A program made the position numbers and the translations under genes. A stretch of DNA of 19,366 bases from NCBI GenBank assembly GCA_937894955.1, contig CALAXO010000005.1, forward strand, positions 1 through 19,366, read 5' to 3'. This DNA is from an uncultured Clostridia bacterium (lineage in GTDB: Bacteria > Bacillota > Clostridia > Christensenellales > CAG-138). Each line of letters starts with the position of its first letter. Within the stretch, counting starts at the first letter, position 1. Below the pieces are notes generated by a model. The model did not search any database. It was given only the letters and a program-made list of their open reading frames with translations, and was not told the DNA's origin. This document shows positions 1-5,741 of the stretch, piece by piece.

Positions 1-33
1 CATGCGCACGGCAATGAACGGCTGAAAAGCTAA
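1..33 (+). CDS. possible 3' end of an upstream gene (partial)
   Basis: Reading from base 1, the first frame stays open for ten codons (HAHGNERLKS) and ends at a TAA at 31-33. A terminator-like hairpin follows at 87-116, which is why a gene end is suspected. Frame 2 gives an equally short open piece ending at TGA 23-25, so the frame is uncertain. No product can be named from ten residues. Confidence 0.2.
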   Translation, partial: HAHGNERLKS

Positions 34-86
34 ACAGTCATGATGCATGAGCAAATGCCAGTGCATCAGGAAACAACTTAAATGCG

Positions 87-126
87 GCCGCCGCAGCTCG
101 TTTGGGCTGCGGCGGCTGTTTATATG
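87..126 (+). terminator. terminator-like GC-rich hairpin
   Basis: An 11-bp perfect stem (GCCGCCGCAGC at 87-97 with GCTGCGGCGGC at 106-116) closes an 8-nt loop and is followed by TGTTTATAT. The stem is strong but the T tract is poor. It could end transcription of a plus-strand gene lying left of the window. The rest of 1-416 holds only an 11-bp direct repeat (GGCTTTACTCC at 202-212 and 219-229) and the minus-strand hairpin at 237-270; no gene is seen. Confidence 0.45.
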
Positions 127-236
127 CCTTCAAAAAATTCCTGTTGACACCGAATCATTATTCTATCGATCTCTCTGTGGGCAGTTCTCGTTAAAACTCA
201 CGGCTTTACTCCGCCCATGGCTTTACTCCCGTGAAT

Positions 237-270
237 AAACAAACAGGCATCCCTCAAAAGAGTGGTGCCC
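237..270 (-). terminator. probable terminator of the glycosyltransferase gene
   Basis: On the minus strand GGCA-CC-CTC pairs with GAG-GG-TGCC around a TTTT loop, with single bulged A residues, and is followed by TGTTTGTTT. It lies about 150 bp past the stop of the glycosyltransferase and is the first terminator-like structure downstream of it. Confidence 0.5.
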
Positions 271-416
271 GCAAACTTCATGTAACTGCTGACTGCATTT
301 TTTGATAAAATCCTGTTTTTGCCGTTTACCTGTCTGATTATCCGCAATCACCGCAAAAGTCAAAATCCGATATGCATAAATTATAAATTTAAACAGGCTG
401 ATTTATCGGAATTTGC

Positions 417-1814
417 TTAATCCTCCATTTCGGTCTCTCTTCCGTTGACCGCTCTCATCAGCGTGTGTGTGCATTCACGCTGTTCGAGCTTTTCGGTATC
501 GGATTTTTCCGGCTTGCCGCGAACCTCGTCAAGGCTTCGCGTACATTCATGAACCGTCGGAACCCAACTCGCCTTGCTGAATATCGCCGCAACAGCAATG
601 GGCAGATAGGTCATCATGTAAATCGGAAATGTGAATATATAAAGTATTTTCTTAATAGTTTTAGCCGGGATAATCTTCCACATATCTATTGTTGCAATAA
701 GCCCGACAACAAGTGCAACAATATAGCTGCTGAAGAGGATCTGCAAGATCGAAAGCAGAACCGTTGTTATTCCGTTACCCAAGCAGACTGAAACAGTAAC
801 GCTGGCAACATTTACAACTTGGACAATAATTCCGAGTATATACGCCGGAAAAATGTTCATTCCCATATCAAAACACGTAAAATCGCCTTTTTTAAAAATC
901 CCGCGGAATATGCCTTTGAATAAATCCGCTCCGTGGGTCTGTATCAGCTGAAGGTAACCCTTTGCCCAACGCAGCCGCTGTTTCCACGAAGCTTTCATGG
1001 TTGCAGGCTGTTCGTCATATATGACAGCATTCTTGCAATAGCCGATATGCTCACCCGCAAGGGCACAGCAAACGGTAAATTCGATATCTTCAATCAGTAT
1101 GAAATAATTCCAGCCTCCGATTTTTTTAAGGTATTCGCTGCTCACCATGAAGCCCGTTCCCGAAACACCGCAGCCGGAACCGAGAAGATAACGCGCTTCG
1201 TTCAGGTAGCGGCTCTCGCGCACATACCAGAGTCCGCTTCCCGCCGAAATCCAGCTGTCATCATAGTTTTTCGAATTGCGAAAACATGTTGCAACATTAT
1301 AACCCGCATTGAGCATTTTGTTCATTTCCGTTGTGTAATGCTCGTCCACAAGGTTATCGGCATCAAAGATGAAAAAGGCATCGAATTCATTCGGATAATC
1401 CTTTTCTATGTGCTTAAATATGAAATTGAGTGCATATCCTTTGCCGATTTTTGTCAAGTCGTTCCGTTCGTAAACGATCGCGCCCGCACGGCGTGCAATT
1501 TCGGCAGTTTTGTCCGTGCAGTTATCCGCCGCAACAAAAATGCGAATTCCGCCCGGGTAATCCTGTGCAAGCAAAGTCTTGATGCAGTTTTCAAGCGTTT
1601 TTTCTTCGTTGCGTGCACAAATAACGGCAGCAAAACGGTTTTGTTTCCGACTCAAATCCGCATCGGTAATATTTGCTTGGTTCGCATTCCCGCTGTTTTT
1701 CGGAACAATGCGATATTTTTTGAAATAGGGAACCAAAACATAAACGTATTGATAAAAATAGCAAATAGTAAAAAGCAAAGCTATAATACGATTGATAATT
1801 TCAACAAAGTACAT
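417..1814 (-). CDS. membrane-bound family 2 glycosyltransferase
   Basis: A 465-residue inverting glycosyltransferase of the GT2 family with membrane segments. An N-terminal hydrophobic helix (about 5-31) is followed by the GT-A domain. Visible motifs are FAAVICARNEE at 61-71 opening the nucleotide-sugar site, DADN at 151-154 (the DxD metal site), ED at 242-243 (candidate base) and QRLRW at 279-283. This set is typical of processive enzymes such as cellulose synthase and poly-N-acetylglucosamine synthases. Two or three hydrophobic stretches (about 320-345, 350-376, 388-412) follow, then a charged cytoplasmic tail. It probably elongates an envelope or exopolysaccharide chain; the sugar cannot be read from sequence. 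The ATG at 1814 has an AGAGGTGG ribosome site just upstream. The gene stands alone with its own promoter and no partner polysaccharide genes nearby. Confidence 0.9.
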   Translation of the reverse strand: MYFVEIINRIIALLFTICYFYQYVYVLVPYFKKYRIVPKNSGNANQANITDADLSRKQNRFAAVICARNEEKTLENCIKTLLAQDYPGGIRIFVAADNCTDKTAEIARRAGAIVYERNDLTKIGKGYALNFIFKHIEKDYPNEFDAFFIFDADNLVDEHYTTEMNKMLNAGYNVATCFRNSKNYDDSWISAGSGLWYVRESRYLNEARYLLGSGCGVSGTGFMVSSEYLKKIGGWNYFILIEDIEFTVCCALAGEHIGYCKNAVIYDEQPATMKASWKQRLRWAKGYLQLIQTHGADLFKGIFRGIFKKGDFTCFDMGMNIFPAYILGIIVQVVNVASVTVSVCLGNGITTVLLSILQILFSSYIVALVVGLIATIDMWKIIPAKTIKKILYIFTFPIYMMTYLPIAVAAIFSKASWVPTVHECTRSLDEVRGKPEKSDTEKLEQRECTHTLMRAVNGRETEMED

Positions 1815-2103
1815 TGAGCCACCTCTGCTTGCCGCAAATTATTGCGCAGAACCCGACATGGGGCAATTACGCTCATACCGTTGAAAGCGAACATCTTCCT
1901 AAGCGAAGCAAGTTGCATTGAACCTGTCCCCGGGACAACGCGAAAAAAGCTTTTGACCGCAAAAAAGCGCACCGTTTTGCTATGTTTACACAAAAATCGA
2001 TACATGGTGCATTAAGTTTTCCGCAACGCAGACAACAGTTTGTCAACAGTCATTCAAAAGGAACGAATTCTGCAAAAAATTGCAGCTTTCTGTTGACTTT
2101 TAG

Positions 2104-2132
2104 ATTTTATCATTCCGAACCCGAATTGTCAA
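2104..2132 (-). promoter_or_regulatory. sigma-A promoter for the glycosyltransferase
   Basis: On the minus strand TTGACA (2132-2127), a 17-bp spacer and TAAAAT (2109-2104) give a near-consensus promoter. Transcription would start near 2097, leaving a leader of about 280 nt before the ATG at 1814. The leader has small hairpins (CTGCAA/TTGCAG at 2070-2085; TGTCC/GGACA at 1925-1937). I recognise no riboswitch class in it. Confidence 0.75.
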
Positions 2133-2271
2133 CCCTTTGAGACAGATGCGTTTTTTGTCAATATTCGCTTTTTGAAACGCAGTCGTGTATGGCCGCAGCA
2201 TCTGAAAATCACTTTACTGTCGGTGACGGCAACGGTGAATGTAAAATTCCGCAAGGAATGCCGTGTTCCCA

Positions 2272-2291
2272 TTCAAACAGTACTGTTTGAA
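2272..2291. repeat. perfect 20-bp palindrome
   Basis: TTCAAACAGTACTGTTTGAA reads the same on both strands. It lies about 480 bp upstream of the ATPase gene and 140 bp upstream of the divergent glycosyltransferase promoter. The size and symmetry suit a dimeric DNA-binding protein, but it is not next to a recognisable promoter. Confidence 0.6.
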
Positions 2292-2707
2292 GTTTGGTAT
2301 TCGGACACTGTTCGCTCTTGCTCAAAACTGTATTAAAAAAGCTGCGCGGTCATCGTGGGAGACGAACCTATGCGAATGATATTTTAATTCTTCTGTATAA
2401 CATTTTTTGCACATGTAACAGAGCCTCGGCAATACCTGATTATTTATTCCGAATCTCTGTAAAGCGAACGACCCGCTTCTGTCAGCTCCGGCCCTCTGTG
2501 GATGCGTTCAAAAAGCCGCACTCCGAACCTTTTTCCGGAGCGTTTATCTGTTTTATAACAGCTATGGGCGTCACAAAGCTGTCTTACGCCGTCTTGATGC
2601 CTTTATTCGTTTGTCGGGCAATTCGGAAGAATCCCGGGAATACTTATGTTATTTATGTCCCGCCGAATTCCCGGCCGTCAAATCTGCACCGGTGTTTCAT
2701 GTTAAGG

Positions 2708-2736
2708 TTGAGAAAAAGCTGGGTTTGTGATATAAT
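2708..2736 (+). promoter_or_regulatory. extended -10 sigma-A promoter of the P-loop ATPase gene
   Basis: TTGAGA (2708-2713), a 17-bp spacer and a perfect TATAAT (2731-2736) preceded by TGA, forming an extended -10. The predicted start of transcription is near 2743, downstream of the ATG at 2739. That ATG therefore cannot be the start codon of the main transcript. Confidence 0.8.
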
Positions 2737-2771
2737 GAATGTATAAAATATTTGATCGGGAGGATCCTGAA

Positions 2772-3182
2772 TTGTTACACATCCTTTACGGCAAAAAGGG
2801 CACGGGCAAATCGCGCAGACTTATTGCCGAAGCCAACAGAAACCATGTTGAATGCGGTGAAAACAGTGTTTTCATCGATAAGGACGGAGATAGAATGTAC
2901 GAATTAAAGCGCGGCATCCGTTTCATCAATGCATCCGATTTTTGTATTGACGGGCCGAAAATGTTCACGGGTTTTGTCTGCGGAATTGCGGCGCAGGATT
3001 ATGACCTGCGTGCGATTTATATCAACAGCTTTATGAAGGTCGTTAAGCATTCTCCCGAAGGGCTGTTCGGCATGTTTGACTTTTTGCGCGAATTTTCCGA
3101 AAGAACAGATATTGAACTCTACATAAGCATCAGCAGTGAGGACGAGGCTCCCGATTATCTCAAAGCATTCATCAATCAGTGA
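2772..3182 (+). CDS. small P-loop ATPase, unknown role
   Basis: A 136-residue protein beginning M-LHILYGKKGTGKS, so its Walker A motif (GKKGTGKS) lies at the very N terminus. A basic SRRL follows and the strand FIDKD near residue 39 may carry acidic residues. There is no transmembrane segment. Similar short proteins are found near plsX in clostridial genomes, usually unnamed or loosely labelled ATPase or PilT-like; this is from memory. The frame is open from an ATG at 2739, but that codon lies upstream of the predicted transcription start. The TTG at 2772 has GGGAGG (2758-2763) 8 nt before it and puts the P-loop where the family normally has it. It sits upstream of plsX, which has its own promoter. 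ATP binding is well supported; function is unknown. Confidence 0.8.
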   Translation: MLHILYGKKGTGKSRRLIAEANRNHVECGENSVFIDKDGDRMYELKRGIRFINASDFCIDGPKMFTGFVCGIAAQDYDLRAIYINSFMKVVKHSPEGLFGMFDFLREFSERTDIELYISISSEDEAPDYLKAFINQ

Positions 3183-3194
3183 ACCCGCCATCGG

Positions 3195-3239
3195 ACAGCC
3201 GGCAGCGGCATCAAAGGCTGTTTTTTCGGCACGGTGCCG
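3195..3239 (+). terminator. weak terminator after the P-loop ATPase
   Basis: ACAGCC (3195-3200) can pair with GGCTGT (3216-3221) around a 15-nt loop and runs into six T (3221-3226). A compact inverted repeat, CGGCA/TGCCG, follows at 3227-3239. The stem is short, so termination may be partial and some transcript may run into plsX. Confidence 0.4.
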
Positions 3240-3257
3240 CTCATGCAAATTTTTCTG

Positions 3258-3286
3258 TTGAAATACAGCGAAAAATGCACTATAAT
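3258..3286 (+). promoter_or_regulatory. sigma-A promoter of plsX
   Basis: TTGAAA (3258-3263), a 17-bp spacer and a perfect TATAAT (3281-3286). The leader of about 63 nt carries two adjacent hairpins: GCAAGGC/GCCTTGC at 3299-3315 and GGGCA/TGCCC at 3316-3327. No copy of the classic FapR operator was seen. Confidence 0.8.
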
Positions 3287-3355
3287 ATTGCAGGTGCGGC
3301 AAGGCCGTGCCTTGCGGGCATTTGCCCGAACTGATGAAAGGACAACCTGATAACC

Positions 3356-4372
3356 ATGAAATTTGCAATCGACGCTTTCGGCGGTGACAATGCTCCCGAA
3401 GCCGTGATTCGCGGCAGTATTGACGCAATGCAGCTCAACGATGACTTCAGCATCATCTTCACCGGAGATGAATCCGCAATTTATGCCTTGCTCAGCAAAT
3501 ATGACTATGACAAATCCCGTGTTGAAGTTGTTCATGCACCGGACATAATTACATGCGAAGATCAGCCCACGCTTGCAGTCCGGCGAAAAAAAGAAAGCTC
3601 AATTGTTAAGGCTCTTCACCTTGTTGCGGACGGAAAAGCCGATTGTTTCATCTCCGCGGGAAGCACCGGCGCTGTTCTTGCCGGCGCAACGCTTATTGTT
3701 CACCGTATTCCCGGTGTTAAGCGACCCGCGCTCGCACCCGTTCTTCCGACGCTCAAAGGACCGATGATGCTCATTGACTGCGGTGCGAATGTTGACTGCA
3801 CTCCGGAATACCTGCTTCAATTCGCATACATGGGTTCGGCATATATGAGCGGCGTTCTCGGCATTGAACATCCGCGTGTCGGCCTTGTAAATAACGGCAC
3901 CGAAGAGAGCAAGGGCAACGCACTCACAAAGGAAACATATTCCCTGCTTAAGGCTGCAAAAGGCATCAATTTCGTCGGCAACTGCGAAGCACGCGAGCTC
4001 ATGAGCGGAGACTACGATGTTATCGTATGCGACGGCTTTGTCGGCAATGCTGTTCTGAAAACACTTGAAGGAGCCGTGGCTTCAATCATGACGATGCTCA
4101 AGACGGAAATCAAAAGCAGCAAACGCGCAAGCGTCGGCGCGATGCTTTCCAAAAATGCTTTTAAAGCACTCAAGACCCGCATGGACTACACGGAGTACGG
4201 CGGCGCACCCCTGCTCGGCATTAACGGCGGCATAATAAAAGCGCACGGCAGCAGTGACGAACGAGCAATTTGCTCCGCCATCGGTCAGGCGCGCAAACTC
4301 ATTCTCGGCAACGTTACAAACACGATTTCAAGGCTCATTTCCCGGGAAATGGAACCCCAAGCGGAAAATTGA
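3356..4372 (+). CDS. plsX: phosphate acyltransferase PlsX
   Basis: PlsX makes acyl-phosphate from acyl-ACP and phosphate. PlsY then uses the product to start phosphatidic acid synthesis; PlsX is a peripheral membrane enzyme. The N terminus MKFAIDAFGGDNAPEAVI is the family signature. SAGSTGAVLAGA near residue 101, LIDCGANVDC near 138 and VGNCEARELMSGDYDVIVCDGFVGN near 208-233 (read in pieces) are also diagnostic. At 338 residues the length is normal. The ATG at 3356 has AAAGGA 13 nt upstream, a rather wide gap, but the conserved N terminus fixes the start. In many Firmicutes fapR precedes plsX; here the P-loop ATPase is there instead. acpP, the carrier of its acyl substrate, is next. Confidence 0.96.
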   Translation: MKFAIDAFGGDNAPEAVIRGSIDAMQLNDDFSIIFTGDESAIYALLSKYDYDKSRVEVVHAPDIITCEDQPTLAVRRKKESSIVKALHLVADGKADCFISAGSTGAVLAGATLIVHRIPGVKRPALAPVLPTLKGPMMLIDCGANVDCTPEYLLQFAYMGSAYMSGVLGIEHPRVGLVNNGTEESKGNALTKETYSLLKAAKGINFVGNCEARELMSGDYDVIVCDGFVGNAVLKTLEGAVASIMTMLKTEIKSSKRASVGAMLSKNAFKALKTRMDYTEYGGAPLLGINGGIIKAHGSSDERAICSAIGQARKLILGNVTNTISRLISREMEPQAEN

Positions 4373-4435
4373 GTCTTTTTGCGCCGAATCCGCACAAACC
4401 GCGTTTTATCCGCATGCAGCATATTTAATTTGACA

Positions 4436-4464
4436 TTGACATCAAACATGCCGTGCGGTAGAAT
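4436..4464 (+). promoter_or_regulatory. sigma-A promoter of acpP
   Basis: TTGACA (4436-4441), a 17-bp spacer and TAGAAT (4459-4464). A second TTGACA overlaps just upstream (4430-4435), giving a TTGACATTGACA doublet. The better-spaced copy is the downstream one. The strong match suits a highly expressed acyl carrier protein. Confidence 0.8.
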
Positions 4465-4500
4465 ATGATATGAACTTTATTAAACTCACGGAGGCTGATT

Positions 4501-4722
4501 ATGCTTACTGAAATTCGCACCCGCATCGCGCAGCAGCTCAACATTCCCGTTGACAGCATCACTGCCGATTCAAAACTTGTTGACGATCTTAAGGCGGACT
4601 CACTGGACATTGTTGAGCTTGTAACAAGCCTTGAAGAAGAATACAACATCGAGATTTCCGACGAGGACATTAAAAACATCCGCACCGTCGGTGATGTTGT
4701 TCGTTTCATCGAATCCAAATAA
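4501..4722 (+). CDS. acpP: acyl carrier protein
   Basis: A 73-residue acidic four-helix protein that carries growing acyl chains in fatty-acid synthesis. The DSLD motif holds the serine (Ser34) that receives 4'-phosphopantetheine. The flanking VDDLKADSLDIVELVTSLEE pattern and the ISDEDIKNIRTVGDVV helix are typical. GGAGG lies 6 nt before the ATG. The gene has its own promoter and is followed by a strong terminator, so it is probably mostly a single-gene transcript. CoaD, which makes the coenzyme A precursor of the prosthetic group, is encoded elsewhere in this window. Confidence 0.97.
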   Translation: MLTEIRTRIAQQLNIPVDSITADSKLVDDLKADSLDIVELVTSLEEEYNIEISDEDIKNIRTVGDVVRFIESK

Positions 4723-4731
4723 CCTGAACCG

Positions 4732-4822
4732 CACGGAAAACGGGCTTGAGCGGCAACTGAATTTCGGCTGATTTTATCCGAATCCGAATGCGCCGGATAA
4801 CCCGTTTTCTGTCCGTTTTTTT
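4732..4822 (+). terminator. terminator after acpP
   Basis: GAAAACGGG (4736-4744) pairs with CCCGTTTTC (4801-4809) across about 56 nt that contain a smaller hairpin (ATCCG/CGGAT, 4776-4798). Seven T follow at 4816-4822. The outer stem can be lengthened by ACGG/CCGT with a bulge. Confidence 0.65.
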
Positions 4823-4834
4823 GCGGCACCCCCG

Positions 4835-4876
4835 TTTCGCAGGCGGACGAATCTCTGCCTGCGAAATTTGATTTAA
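4835..4876 (+). terminator. second strong hairpin in the acpP-rnc gap
   Basis: TTTCGCAGGC (4835-4844) and GCCTGCGAAA (4857-4866) form a perfect 10-bp stem with a 12-nt loop, followed by TTTGATTT. A weaker inverted repeat (AAAAATC/GATTTTT, 4882-4907) comes next. It may back up the preceding terminator, or mark the 5' region of the rnc transcript. RNase III cuts such stems, including in its own leader in some bacteria. Confidence 0.45.
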
Positions 4877-4955
4877 GCCATAAAAATCGGGTTTATCTCT
4901 GATTTTTGTTTGCTTAAACACACATAGACCTACAGATTGGAGCGATTGATCTTTC

Positions 4956-5666
4956 GTGAATCCAAAACGAATCTCAGAGCTTGCTGAATTAATGACAAAA
5001 CTCAATTACAGCTTCACGGACGTTGAGCTGCTGAACACTGCACTCACCCACTCGTCATTCGTGCGCGGAGACAACCGCATTTATCCGAATAACGAGCGAA
5101 TGGAGTTTCTCGGTGACGCTGTACTTGAGCTTTGCGCAAGCGAATACCTGTATTTGAATTACCCCCAAATGAACGAGGGCATGATGACCCGCACACGCGC
5201 GCGTACCGTTTGCGAAGCCGCGCTGAACATCGTTGCAAAGGAGTTGGAACTGGGCAAGTACCTGCTTTTGAGCCACGGAGAGGAAAACACTGGCGGGCGC
5301 GAAAAGCCCTCCATACTTTCCGATGCACTCGAAGCTGTTATCGGCTCCATATTTCTTGACGGCGGCATTGAATGCGCAAAGCGTTTTATTTTAAGCTTCA
5401 TCAAAAACAGCGTTGAAGAAGCGGCGCGCAGCCTGTCCGCAAAGGATTATAAAACGCTGCTTCAGGAATATGTTCAGCATTATCACAGCGGTGAACTTGA
5501 ATACAAGGTCATCGGTATGAGCGGCCCGGATCATAAGCGGGTTTTCACAATGTGCGTCAGCATTGACGGTGTTGTGTACGGGTTCGGCGACGGCGGAACA
5601 AAACAGGAAGCCGGCCAGAACGCAGCAAAAGCAACACTTGAACTGCTCAATCGGGACAATGCGTGA
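4956..5666 (+). CDS. rnc: ribonuclease III
   Basis: RNase III cuts double-stranded RNA, notably rRNA precursors, as a dimer with Mg2+. The signature NERMEFLGDAVL is at 46-57, with metal ligands E50, D54, D123 and E126 visible. A C-terminal double-stranded RNA-binding domain (about 164-233) has the expected G-x-G...KQEAGQNAAKATLELL pattern. Its 236 residues are full length. The start is GTG at 4956; a GGAG lies 13 nt upstream, somewhat far, and the next ATG is codon 13. The gene probably heads an rnc-smc-ftsY operon. No good promoter is visible in the gap to acpP, only a weak TTGATT-17-GTTTAT candidate at 4868-4896. Confidence 0.96.
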   Translation: MNPKRISELAELMTKLNYSFTDVELLNTALTHSSFVRGDNRIYPNNERMEFLGDAVLELCASEYLYLNYPQMNEGMMTRTRARTVCEAALNIVAKELELGKYLLLSHGEENTGGREKPSILSDALEAVIGSIFLDGGIECAKRFILSFIKNSVEEAARSLSAKDYKTLLQEYVQHYHSGELEYKVIGMSGPDHKRVFTMCVSIDGVVYGFGDGGTKQEAGQNAAKATLELLNRDNA

Positions 5667-5741
5667 ATTTTAATCATGCGTTCATTACAGCTTTTTCGAG
5701 CAGTTTATCCGATTCACCATTTTGATTAAGGAAACTTTTGA

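Larger units (their letters stand above)
1815..2707. other. long intergenic stretch without a convincing gene
   Basis: About 900 bp lie between the divergent glycosyltransferase and ATPase genes. The left part is the glycosyltransferase leader and promoter. The right part contains a perfect 20-bp palindrome (2272-2291), a short GCAA-looped hairpin (2246-2259), a possible hairpin at 2485-2541 (GCTCCGG/CCGGAGC), and a coding-like frame from 2439 to 2730 that has no start codon. A 150-codon open frame from a TTG at 2294 has odd composition and no ribosome site, so it was not called. No tRNA or known riboswitch was recognised. Confidence 0.5.

Noticed and set aside
144..172. TTGACA at 144-149 as a plus-strand promoter
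   Set aside because: No acceptable -10 lies 16-18 bp downstream and no gene follows on that strand.
933..1817. 294-codon open frame on the plus strand
   Set aside because: It lies antisense to the glycosyltransferase, whose catalytic motifs are all intact.
1781..2005. 74-codon frame in the glycosyltransferase leader, possible leader peptide
   Set aside because: No ribosome site before its ATG, it overlaps the real start out of frame, and the sequence resembles no protein I know.
1815..2097. c-di-GMP riboswitch in the glycosyltransferase leader
   Set aside because: The conserved core segments of class I were not found; only generic hairpins are present.
2294..2746. 150-codon open frame on the plus strand before the P-loop ATPase
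   Set aside because: It starts at a TTG with no ribosome site, has an unlikely composition rich in Cys and Arg with no domain, and runs through the promoter of the next gene.
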